16,305 bases of DNA from the NCBI GenBank assembly GCA_050015815.1, contig JBEKAR010000022.1:1-16305 (forward strand), given 5' to 3'. Below are positions 5,219-11,816 of this stretch, in pieces (position 1 is the first letter of the stretch; each line of letters opens with the position of its first letter). Below the pieces are notes generated by a model. That model was not told the origin of the DNA. It saw only the letters and a program-made list of their open reading frames with translations, and did no database searches. The translations under genes and the position numbers were made by a program. This DNA comes from JAJRAL01 sp050015815. Its GTDB lineage: Archaea > Thermoplasmatota > Thermoplasmata > Methanomassiliicoccales > UBA472.

Positions 5219-7909
5219 CTAGACCCTTGCCGCCTTCCTCATCTCGATTACGTCGCGGATTAGGCCCTCGTGCCCCGTCGCATCCGCGATCGCCATCGCC
5301 TCATCGAATAGCTCTCGGGCGCCCATCGGATCCGAGTTCTCGCAGTAGACCTTGCCTATCTCGCACATCCAGTGGCAAAGCCTCAGGGGCGAGTTCGCTT
5401 CCTTGAGCGCCTCGAGGCTCGCCGTGAACTCCATCTTCGCCCAGTCCCAGTTCTTCTGTTTGGCGTAGAGGTAGCCCCGGTTCAGGTGCGACGCGGCGAT
5501 GATGAAGTGATCGTTCAGTCTCGTCCCGATCAGGTTCGCCTCGCTCAGAGCGGAATCGGCCTTGTCGAGCTCCCCTACGTCGATGTACGAGGCGGACAGG
5601 TTCGATAGAGCGTAGCTGAGCGTCGAGAGATCGCCGACAGAGTTGGCCAGTTCGACCGCTTTCTCAAGATAGTCCACGGCGCCGTGGCCATCCCCAAGGT
5701 CCCTTAGGTCGTTCCCTATCGAGGAGCATACCTTGGCTATCTCGGCCGTGTCGCCGGTGCGCTCTAGGACGTCCAGCGCCTCCTTCTTGCTCTTCGTCGC
5801 CCTTTCCAAGTCTCTGAGCTGGCTATACGTCCTTCCGATTCCGTATAGCGCTTTTCCCCTTCCGACGTCGTCGCCGATCGAGCGGGACAGTTCCTCTGCC
5901 TTGGAGAAGTGCATGATCGCTTCCTGGTAGTAACCCTCGCGCTCGGCCAGGCCTCCCTTGTCGTAATGGACCAGAGTCAGGGTGTGTGAGTCTCCCATCA
6001 GCTCCGCCGTCTCAAGGCTCTGGTTGAGGAACTCGTCCGCCTCCTTGTACTCGAAGCGTCTGAGGTGGAGGACGCCGAGCCTCCGGCAGACCTCCGCCAT
6101 CAACCTCCTGTCCTTCTCGGGCGAGGCCTTATCCAGCAGCTCGGAGTACATCTTGAGAGATTCGAGCCACTCGCCCTCTAGGTCGAGTATTTCGGCCTGG
6201 AGGAGCAGCACCTCAAGTCTATCGCCTCGCCCACCGACGTTCTTCTCCAGCAGTCCGGCGAGCAAGGGCGAGAGCAGGTTCGCATAGCCGCGGGATATTA
6301 TCTCCCTTCCGTTCGCGGCCGCGATGCCCATCGCTGCCTCAAACTCCCCTGCCATCATGCTGTGATATAGCGCCTCTACCCTGGCCGGCGCGCTCTCGTC
6401 GCTCAGGTAGTACTTGGAAGCGGCGCGGTGGCAGGTCGCCCGCTGCCTCGGGGACAGCCTGGTATAGAAGAACTCTCGCATGACATCGTGCATCCCGACC
6501 ATGCGTCCGAGGGTCTCGCTCAAGAGAGACTTGCGGATGAGCGCCTCGATCGTGTCGTAGTCTACCATATAGTCGCTATACGACCGGTCCTTGCGCGCTC
6601 CGCCCTCCAGCTTCGAGATCTCCTCTTCCATGGTGAAGAATGAATCGGTTGGCACCGGATAGCGGAATACCGAGGCGATCTCGAGGATGCGCTTCTCGGC
6701 GATCTCTAGGTTCGAGTAGACCTCTTGCTCGATGAACATCCTCATGTTCTTCCCGAGCGCCTGGCCTGGGTCCTCGACGAGCTCCATGAAGAACGGGTGC
6801 CCGTTCGTCACTTTGAATATCCTGTCGAGCGAGTCCTCGGGTAGGGCGCGGCTCCTCATCAGCTGCAGGCTGCTCTCGCGGTCAAGGCCCTCCAACACGA
6901 TCTCCGCCACCACTCCTCCGACGACGGAGCTGCGCTTGTAGAATGAGAGCGCCTCCCTGGTCGTGCAGACGATCTTGAGAGAGGGGATGTTCTCAAAGGT
7001 GGCGACGAGGGCCGCGATGAACTCAGTGAGGGTCTTATCTGCTTTCTGCAGGTCGTCGAGAATGAGGACGGCGGAGGTGTCCTTGAGCTCGGTCTCCAAC
7101 AGGTGGGCGACCTCACCTATGGATGGGATCTCAGTCTGCGCCAGGTAACCCTCCAGGCCTTTCTTCCTCATCTCGGATAGGAACTCTGCGACAGGCCTGA
7201 GGAGTCCCTTGAGGTTTACCCATTCGTGGATGCGGAACCAGAAGATGTTGCTCCTGTCCCTCCGGTCCTGGGCGAACTTGGCGAGGAGTGTGGTCTTTCC
7301 GATGCCAGCGATGCCCCTTACTACGATGAGACGGCAGGACGGCGAGTCGGCGAGCTCGTTCAGCCTCCGGAGTTCATCCTTACGCCCGAAGAAGGCCCGA
7401 ACGGTCGGCTTCCGATCTGTGTAGTCGACGAACCTGCGTTCCTCCTTGACCCTCGCCTCGTGGAACGAGCTCGCATCGAACTTTCCGCGTTCTATGGCAT
7501 TCGCCAGTTCGACCATTGTGTACTTGGTCGGCAGAAGGGACCCGAGACGCCCGAACTCGATCTTGACCTCCTTACCTTCCATGTTGGTGGCGCGTATGAT
7601 CAGGGGTTCGACGCTCTTCTTCAATGCGAGCGCCTCGTCGAACCCCGCCTGCGTCAGGAAGTAGACTTTGCGAACGTTCGGCAGCCCTTTGACGTGCCGG
7701 CTCTCCAGCGCCTCGGCGTATCCGAGGTCGACGAGAGCCAGGACGAGCTTGTTGACGTTGTTGCGCCCGATACCGACGCCGGCCGCTATCCCGTCCTGGG
7801 TGACCTCCTTGGGGACGTCGGCATCGAGGCTGTACCGTTGATAATTCATCAGGTGAAGGAGGACCTTCTCCTGTTGGCTCAGCAGGTTCTTCCGCGAGGT
7901 CCTCTTCAC
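5219..7909 (-). CDS. STAND-type regulator: winged helix, NB-ARC-like ATPase with MHD motif, TPR repeats
   Basis: This 896-residue cytosolic signal-transduction ATPase has, in order: a winged-helix DNA-binding region (about 1-95); a linker; an NTPase module opening with FFGRKDEL (173-180); Walker A GIAGIGKT (199-206); Walker B VLILDD (281-286); the CTTR sensor (315-318); NGHPFF (369-374), in the place of the GLPL motif; and a second helical/winged part with GMHDVMREF, the MHD motif at 473-475. About seven TPR units follow (roughly 605-885). NB-ARC order plus MHD is the STAND/AP-ATPase layout, in which ATP binding and ligand sensing by the repeats drive a switch. With an N-terminal winged helix the likely output is transcription, as in MalT-type regulators; the ligand is unknown. 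The start is a GTG at 7909 with only a weak SD-like GGCGG. It is divergent from the DUF835 gene at 8031, a plausible target. Confidence 0.88.
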   Translation of the reverse strand: MKRTSRKNLLSQQEKVLLHLMNYQRYSLDADVPKEVTQDGIAAGVGIGRNNVNKLVLALVDLGYAEALESRHVKGLPNVRKVYFLTQAGFDEALALKKSVEPLIIRATNMEGKEVKIEFGRLGSLLPTKYTMVELANAIERGKFDASSFHEARVKEERRFVDYTDRKPTVRAFFGRKDELRRLNELADSPSCRLIVVRGIAGIGKTTLLAKFAQDRRDRSNIFWFRIHEWVNLKGLLRPVAEFLSEMRKKGLEGYLAQTEIPSIGEVAHLLETELKDTSAVLILDDLQKADKTLTEFIAALVATFENIPSLKIVCTTREALSFYKRSSVVGGVVAEIVLEGLDRESSLQLMRSRALPEDSLDRIFKVTNGHPFFMELVEDPGQALGKNMRMFIEQEVYSNLEIAEKRILEIASVFRYPVPTDSFFTMEEEISKLEGGARKDRSYSDYMVDYDTIEALIRKSLLSETLGRMVGMHDVMREFFYTRLSPRQRATCHRAASKYYLSDESAPARVEALYHSMMAGEFEAAMGIAAANGREIISRGYANLLSPLLAGLLEKNVGGRGDRLEVLLLQAEILDLEGEWLESLKMYSELLDKASPEKDRRLMAEVCRRLGVLHLRRFEYKEADEFLNQSLETAELMGDSHTLTLVHYDKGGLAEREGYYQEAIMHFSKAEELSRSIGDDVGRGKALYGIGRTYSQLRDLERATKSKKEALDVLERTGDTAEIAKVCSSIGNDLRDLGDGHGAVDYLEKAVELANSVGDLSTLSYALSNLSASYIDVGELDKADSALSEANLIGTRLNDHFIIAASHLNRGYLYAKQKNWDWAKMEFTASLEALKEANSPLRLCHWMCEIGKVYCENSDPMGARELFDEAMAIADATGHEGLIRDVIEMRKAARV

Positions 7910-7973
7910 ACCGCCTGATTCTGCGTCCCAAGAAAAATAGATTCTGCCCTGAAAAGTAGCAAGCTCAAGTCGG

Positions 7974-7982
7974 CTTTAAATA
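7974..7982 (+). promoter_or_regulatory. TATA box for the DUF835 gene at 8031
   Basis: CTTTAAATA in a G+C-rich setting is a close match to the archaeal TATA consensus. Transcription would start near 8003, leaving a leader of about 28 nt that carries the SD. It lies in the 121-bp divergent region shared with the STAND gene, so a regulator bound here could affect both genes. Confidence 0.6.
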
Positions 7983-8013
7983 CGGACGAGGACGCTCGAT
8001 TCGACGCAAGCGC

Positions 8014-8020
8014 GAGGAGG
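8014..8020 (+). promoter_or_regulatory. Strong Shine-Dalgarno of the DUF835 gene at 8031
   Basis: GAGGAGG ends 10 nt before the ATG. It is one of the few strong SD sequences in this window, where many genes lack one, and it supports the start at 8031. Confidence 0.7.
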
Positions 8021-8030
8021 CACAATCACA

Positions 8031-8603
8031 ATGTCGAAGAACGGTCGAAGGATCTCGCTGTTGATGGAAGGGTACCCGAGGAAGGGCTTCCAGGTGTACT
8101 CCAGCATTCTCAAGTCAGGAAGGCAGGGGGTCTGCATCAGCCGCCTGCACCCGGAATACGTTGAGCAGAAGTACGACCTGCCCAGGGCGAGGTCTTTCTG
8201 GCTTTCCAGCTGCAAGGGGAAGGACGTTCTTTCGCCGAAGATGCTCGGCTCCGTCTCGAAGGCGATCGTCAACTCCCTCTCAGAGAATTCACTCGTGTTC
8301 CTGGATGGGTTGGAATACGTCCTGCTATACAACGATATGAATAAGGTGCTGGCGTTCCTCAAGGAGGTCGAGGTCGCATTGGCGAAGTGCAACGCCGAGA
8401 TGCTTGTGTCCATTGATCCCTTGACGTTCGAACCGCGTGAGCTCGACCGAATCTATGCCGAGTTCCAGAGGGTGACTGCGGAGGAGATCTCGGCCGTCTT
8501 CAGCCCACAACCTCAGCAAACCGTCTCAAGCGAGCCATTGAGCGCGGGTCAAACAATCTGGGGTCCATCGCCACGAGAAGGATCGATCCGTTCTCCATCA
8601 TGA
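8031..8603 (+). CDS. DUF835-family protein A, with a tail overlapping gene B
   Basis: This 190-residue protein belongs to the archaeal DUF835 family, whose members lack a clear P-loop but keep a Walker-B-like strand, and which often occurs near or fused to sensory proteins. Visible hallmarks are CISRLHPEYV (35-44), FWLSS (56-60), VFLDGLEYVLLYND (89-102) and MLVSIDPLTF (124-133). Its biochemical function is unknown. The domain ends near residue 156. The last 34 residues are Ser/Pro-rich and encoded entirely opposite the conserved end of the convergent DUF835 gene B, so this tail looks like overprinted sequence rather than a domain. The start is well supported by TATA and SD. It is divergent from the STAND regulator (121 bp between starts), so it may be that gene's target or partner. 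Confidence 0.85.
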   Translation: MSKNGRRISLLMEGYPRKGFQVYSSILKSGRQGVCISRLHPEYVEQKYDLPRARSFWLSSCKGKDVLSPKMLGSVSKAIVNSLSENSLVFLDGLEYVLLYNDMNKVLAFLKEVEVALAKCNAEMLVSIDPLTFEPRELDRIYAEFQRVTAEEISAVFSPQPQQTVSSEPLSAGQTIWGPSPREGSIRSPS

Positions 8604-9024
8604 TGTCGTTCAGCTGTTCGAAGAACATCTGGAGTTTGTGGAAATCGCTGTAGAGCGAGAGGTATTCGATTCCATCGATAAGGACGACGGATCGCTCATT
8701 CGTTCCGGCGAACTCCAGGACCCTCTGCACCAGACGGGAAAGCTCTCCCGGAGCAAGGTTGGACTGACCCGGGCGCTCGCTTAGCCAGATGTTCGAGATA
8801 TCCGCCATCTGCAGCCGTTCCCTGACCATGTCAGGGTGGAGCCGCGAAACGCAGAGAACCGGGACGCCGCTCCTCGCGAAGTCGTCGGCTATCCTGAACG
8901 CCTTGTCCACTCTCTGTTCGACCACGAGATAGGTGCGACCGAAGTCCAACGCGATCGCTCTGGCACCGGCGCCAATGGTAACCGTTCCGTACCTTCCAGC
9001 GTTCATTTCATGATCGGCAATCAT
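8500..9024 (-). CDS. DUF835-family protein B, convergent with A
   Basis: This 174-residue DUF835 protein is paralogous to A. Shared blocks are VLCVSRLHPDMV (57-67), IWLSERPG (79-86), VVLIDGIEYLSLYSD (113-127) and LLVAMDPRLFDP (149-160). It adds an N-terminal region (about 1-45) with GARAIALDFGRTYLVVEQ that A lacks. The first ATG (9024) has GAGAG about 10 nt upstream; a second ATG at 9006 is possible but lacks SD-like sequence. The stop lies inside gene A, so the last 104 bp are antisense to A's tail. A TATA-like TATTAAA at 9081-9088 (minus strand) is the likely promoter. Function is unknown. A role in regulation is suggested only by the family and the STAND gene nearby. Confidence 0.86.
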   Translation of the reverse strand: MIADHEMNAGRYGTVTIGAGARAIALDFGRTYLVVEQRVDKAFRIADDFARSGVPVLCVSRLHPDMVRERLQMADISNIWLSERPGQSNLAPGELSRLVQRVLEFAGTNERSVVLIDGIEYLSLYSDFHKLQMFFEQLNDIMMENGSILLVAMDPRLFDPRSMARLRRFAEVVG

Positions 9025-9080
9025 GCTGGCTCTCTCGCATAGCTTTTGCTAGGCGCCCTGACTGATTGCGATGCGGTACC

Positions 9081-9090
9081 TTTAATACTT
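9081..9090 (-). promoter_or_regulatory. Probable TATA element for DUF835 gene B
   Basis: The minus strand reads AAGTATTAAA here, a fair TATA match in an otherwise G+C-rich 125-bp gap. Transcription would start near 9057, giving a leader of about 33 nt before the ATG at 9024. Confidence 0.45.
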
Positions 9091-9149
9091 TCCACGCGAG
9101 CCAGCGTCTGCGGGAATTAGGCCACCACGTCGAGTCGGTCACGCTCCCC

Positions 9150-10061
9150 TCAGATGAACGCCGATCTCTTCCCAAATATGTCGACCAGGGCGACTGCCAT
9201 GCGAGGCGTATTGAACGAGAAGGCCGACCGTCCCTCTCTGTCGATCGCGATCACACCGCCCAGACCCGCGACGCGCTCCCCCAGGTAATGTATCGCCTCA
9301 TCCGAGGCGGTCCCTGCATCCTTTCCTCTCTCGATGCCCTCGCAGACCCTTCTGGCCAGGCAGACCTTCATTATCGATTCTCCCCAACCAGTCGCCGATA
9401 CCCCTCCCGAACGGTCGTCTGCATAACACCCCGATCCCACGAGAGGGCTGTCGCCGACCCGTCCGAGCATCTTGCTGGGGGTTCCGCCGGTCGAGGTGGC
9501 TGCGGCGATGTGCCCCTCGTCGTCAAGGGCTACCGCTCCAACCGTACCGAGCCTGGATCGATCCTCGCCTGGCTCGAAGACCTCCTTGGACCGGAACCCC
9601 TCCTCCGCATGGATCTCCTTCCATCGGTCGACCTCCGGGCCGACCAACAGCTCCTCATTGCTTACCAGGGGGAAGCCGATGGTACGGGCGAACTCTTCCG
9701 CCCCTTCAGCCACCAGCATGCAGTGCTGGGTGCGCTCCATCACTTCCCTCGCGAGGCTGATCGGATGAAGGATGTGACGCACGGACGCCACCGAACCCAA
9801 ATTAAGATCCGAACCCTCCATGATCATCGCGTCCAGCTCGACGTCCCCCTTCGCGTTCATATGGCCGCCCCGCCCCGCGTTGAAGACCGGGTTCTCTTCC
9901 ATGTACCTGACGGCCGCTTCCACCGCGTCGAGGGCGCTGCCGTTTGACGAGAGAACGTCGTCACCGATGTCCGCCGCCTGCCTGCAGCCCTCGACATGAT
10001 CCTGCTGGACCGGTTTGGGCATGGTCCAGGCACCACCGTGCACGATTATGCAATGACTCAT
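9150..10061 (-). CDS. iaaA: Isoaspartyl peptidase / plant-type L-asparaginase (Ntn hydrolase)
   Basis: This 303-residue precursor cleaves itself into alpha and beta chains and hydrolyses beta-aspartyl (isoaspartyl) peptides and often L-asparagine. The alpha part opens with IIVHGGAW and contains NPVFNAGRGG and ELDAMIM. The beta part starts at the nucleophile T173 in RLGTVGAVALD. By eye, T191, R201, D204 and T224 correspond to the other Thr residues and the substrate-binding Arg/Asp of E. coli EcAIII, at a constant offset of six residues. All key residues are kept, so the enzyme should be active. It acts in the cytosol in repair or turnover of damaged protein and in asparagine use. The ATG at 10061 gives the standard family start; no SD is visible. 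It follows trpB2 by 106 bp on the same strand, with no clear TATA box between, so it may be co-transcribed. Confidence 0.93.
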   Translation of the reverse strand: MSHCIIVHGGAWTMPKPVQQDHVEGCRQAADIGDDVLSSNGSALDAVEAAVRYMEENPVFNAGRGGHMNAKGDVELDAMIMEGSDLNLGSVASVRHILHPISLAREVMERTQHCMLVAEGAEEFARTIGFPLVSNEELLVGPEVDRWKEIHAEEGFRSKEVFEPGEDRSRLGTVGAVALDDEGHIAAATSTGGTPSKMLGRVGDSPLVGSGCYADDRSGGVSATGWGESIMKVCLARRVCEGIERGKDAGTASDEAIHYLGERVAGLGGVIAIDREGRSAFSFNTPRMAVALVDIFGKRSAFI

Positions 10062-10100
10062 CGGATCGCTCGCTCAGTGCAGACCCTTGGGAGGTTAAGG

Positions 10101-10128
10101 GGTTTTCCCGCCGCGGTCGCGGGGAACC
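10101..10128. terminator. G+C-rich hairpin between trpB2 and the asparaginase gene
   Basis: GGTT (10101-10104) plus CCCGC (10107-10111) pair with GCGGG (10119-10123) plus AACC (10125-10128), forming nine base pairs with a 7-nt loop and a small internal loop. It lies about 40 nt after the trpB2 stop in the direction of transcription. It could be a terminator, a processing signal, or a 5' structure of the asparaginase message. There is no U-run. Confidence 0.35.
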
Positions 10129-10167
10129 GAAGGGAAAGGGAAAAGGAACGACCGCGGCTGGTTGCCA

Positions 10168-11493
10168 TCAGTTCTTGTCGCCATTCATCTTGCCGCTCAG
10201 GTAGGAGGCGTACCCGGACATGTCCAGGAGGCCGTGGCCCGAGAGGTTGAAAACGATGGTCTTCTTCTCGTTGTCCTTCTTCGCCTTCAGCGCGATGTCG
10301 ATCGCGGCGCGGATAGCATGGGTGCTCTCAGGCGCGGGTATGATGCCTTCGGTCCGAGCGAACATGATCCCGGCCGAGAAGGTCTCCTTCTGGTCGATCG
10401 CCATCGGCTTGACGTACCCCAGCTTGGTGCACAGGCTGACCGTCGGCGCCATTCCGTGGTATCTGAGGCCGCCCGCGTGGATGGGTGAGGGCATGAAGTC
10501 GTGGCCCAGGGTGTACATCTTGAACAGAGGTGTCATTCCAGCCGTGTCTCCGAAGTCATAGCGGTATTCCCCCTCACTCAGGGATGGAACCGCGACCGGT
10601 TCGGCGGCGATGAACTCGGTGTCGATCTTCCCCTTGGCCTTGAGGCCGATCATGGGGAAGGCGAACCCGGCGAAGTTGCTCCCTCCTCCGACGCAGCCGA
10701 TCATGTAGTCCGGGACGGTGTCTATCATCTCAAGCTGCTTGACGAGCTCCTGGCCGATCACGGTCTGGTGGAGCATTACGTGGTTCGCTACGGAGCCGAG
10801 AGAGTATTTCGTATTCTTCGCCTTGACGCAGGTCTCGATCGCCTCACTGATCGCGATGCCGAGAGAGCCAGAGTTTTCCGGGTCCTTCTCCAACAGCTTC
10901 TTCCCGAAGTCCGTGAGCATGCTCGGGGAGGGGTGCACCTTCGCCCCATAGGTCTCCATCACGTAGCGCCTGTAGGGCTTCTGGTCATAGCTGACCCTTA
11001 CCATGAAGACCTCGCAGTTCAGACCGAAGATGCTGCAGGCAAGGGCGAGCGCTGATCCCCATTGACCCGCGCCCGTTTCGGTCGTAAGGTTCTCGGTGCC
11101 GGCCTTCATGTTGTAGTAGGCCTGTGCGATTGCGGTGTTCGGCTTGTGGCTGCCAGTCGGGCTGAGGTCCTCGCGCTTGAAGTAGATCTTGGCTGGGGTG
11201 TTGAGCGCCTTTTCCAGCCTGACCGCCCTCACTAGGGGGCTGGGTCGGTTCAGCATGACCAGGGCGGACCTTACCTCGTCAGGGATGTCGATGAACCTTT
11301 CCTCTGACATCTCCTGCCTGATTATTTCGTCGGGGAAGATGGCGCGGAAATCCTCGAACTTCGCCGGCTCCTTCGTGCCCGGATGAAGAGGCGGCGGTAG
11401 TTTCTCAGGGAGATCGGCGACGATATTGTACCATTTCTTCGGGATGTCCTCGATGCCGAGCGTGACCTTGATGTCAGACTGCTGTGGCTTCAT
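10168..11493 (-). CDS. trpB2: TrpB2-type tryptophan synthase beta chain-like PLP enzyme
   Basis: This 441-residue PLP enzyme belongs to the TrpB2 branch of tryptophan synthase beta chains, which joins indole and serine and typically works without TrpA. Support includes the TrpB2-type N-terminus GIEDIPKKWYNIV, RPSPLVRAVRLEKAL, the PLP lysine K117 in TGSHKPNTA, TETGAGQWGSALA, and the phosphate-binding VGGGSNFAGF. Its length exceeds that of TrpB1 (about 400), as expected for TrpB2. No trpA or other trp gene adjoins it. The ATG at 11493 is chosen because upstream codons are not family-like and the TATA box lies 25-30 bp before it, which suggests a nearly leaderless mRNA. Two TGTACA-like boxes lie just upstream of the TATA box, so TrpY-like tryptophan repression is plausible. 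Confidence 0.93.
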   Translation of the reverse strand: MKPQQSDIKVTLGIEDIPKKWYNIVADLPEKLPPPLHPGTKEPAKFEDFRAIFPDEIIRQEMSEERFIDIPDEVRSALVMLNRPSPLVRAVRLEKALNTPAKIYFKREDLSPTGSHKPNTAIAQAYYNMKAGTENLTTETGAGQWGSALALACSIFGLNCEVFMVRVSYDQKPYRRYVMETYGAKVHPSPSMLTDFGKKLLEKDPENSGSLGIAISEAIETCVKAKNTKYSLGSVANHVMLHQTVIGQELVKQLEMIDTVPDYMIGCVGGGSNFAGFAFPMIGLKAKGKIDTEFIAAEPVAVPSLSEGEYRYDFGDTAGMTPLFKMYTLGHDFMPSPIHAGGLRYHGMAPTVSLCTKLGYVKPMAIDQKETFSAGIMFARTEGIIPAPESTHAIRAAIDIALKAKKDNEKKTIVFNLSGHGLLDMSGYASYLSGKMNGDKN

Positions 11494-11514
11494 GGAACGA
11501 GGATAACAACTGAG

Positions 11515-11524
11515 GCATATATAG
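11515..11524 (-). promoter_or_regulatory. TATA box of trpB2
   Basis: The minus strand reads CTATATATGC, a strong TATA element centred about 27 nt before the trpB2 ATG. Transcription would start at or next to the ATG, fitting a leaderless message and explaining the lack of an SD. Confidence 0.65.
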
Positions 11525-11540
11525 CACTTATGGCTAATGA

Positions 11541-11556
11541 TGTACAATAATGTACT
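11541..11556. promoter_or_regulatory. Tandem TRP-box-like operator upstream of trpB2
   Basis: TGTACA (11541-11546) and TGTACT (11551-11556) are separated by 4 bp, so their centres are 10 bp apart, one helical turn. In Methanothermobacter the repressor TrpY binds TRP boxes with consensus TGTACA and controls both the trp operon and trpB2. The pair here lies about 20 bp upstream of the trpB2 TATA box. Position and spacing strongly suggest an operator; the identity of the regulator is inferred. Confidence 0.55.
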
Positions 11557-11711
11557 ACAATAGAAGCACACGTCGAAGATGATACCCTAGCTCGATGCTC
11601 GTGCCAGTCACGTTGAAAATGAAGACCGACTTCACGCCTCAAACGATTGAGGAGAAATGTTGCGGAGGAAAGATTCTCGGCAGAGTGAAGTCGGCCCCTC
11701 CTTTCGGGAGG

Positions 11712-11740
11712 CTCGGGTCCGGGTTCGGGGCCGGACCGAG
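11712..11740. repeat. G+C-rich inverted repeat in the trpB2-nrdJ gap
   Basis: CTCG (11712-11715) and GTCCGG (11717-11722) pair with CCGGAC (11731-11736) and CGAG (11737-11740), leaving one bulged G and an 8-nt loop. Ten G+C-rich pairs make a stable RNA stem. It is not part of a tRNA. It could be a structural piece of an unannotated RNA or an end signal. Confidence 0.4.
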
Positions 11741-11780
11741 ATACGGTTTAGCGCTGAGCGTTCATAAACATGACTTCTTC

Positions 11781-11798
11781 GTAATCAAAGCTGATTAC
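11781..11798. terminator. Perfect hairpin just after nrdJ
   Basis: GTAATCA-AAGC-TGATTAC is a perfect 7-bp stem with a 4-nt loop, 19 bp past the nrdJ stop in its direction of transcription. A role in 3'-end formation of the nrdJ message is the simplest reading. No U-run follows, and a DNA operator is an alternative. Confidence 0.4.
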
Positions 11799-11816
11799 CA
11801 GTTTGGCAAATGAGCT

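Larger units (their letters stand above)
11494..11816. other. 323-bp non-coding region between trpB2 and nrdJ
   Basis: Besides the trpB2 promoter and TRP-box pair (11515-11556), the region holds no convincing gene. A 72-codon plus-strand frame (11595-11813) lacks SD, promoter and family resemblance. It contains two inverted repeats, a G+C-rich one at 11712-11740 and a perfect GTAATCA/TGATTAC at 11781-11798, listed separately. A small RNA in this gap cannot be excluded. Confidence 0.5.

Noticed and set aside
9066..9947. Long plus-strand frame (293 codons) opposite the asparaginase gene
   Set aside because: It is a shadow frame. The minus strand encodes a complete isoaspartyl peptidase with all catalytic residues.
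11712..11740. tRNA T-arm because of GGGTTCGG inside a stem
   Set aside because: The loop is 8 nt, and no acceptor, D or anticodon arms can be placed around it.
11595..11813. Possible 72-codon plus-strand gene, and a 36-codon frame starting near 11659
   Set aside because: The first has no SD or promoter. The second has GGAG too close to its ATG. Neither resembles a known protein, and both cross the G+C-rich stem.
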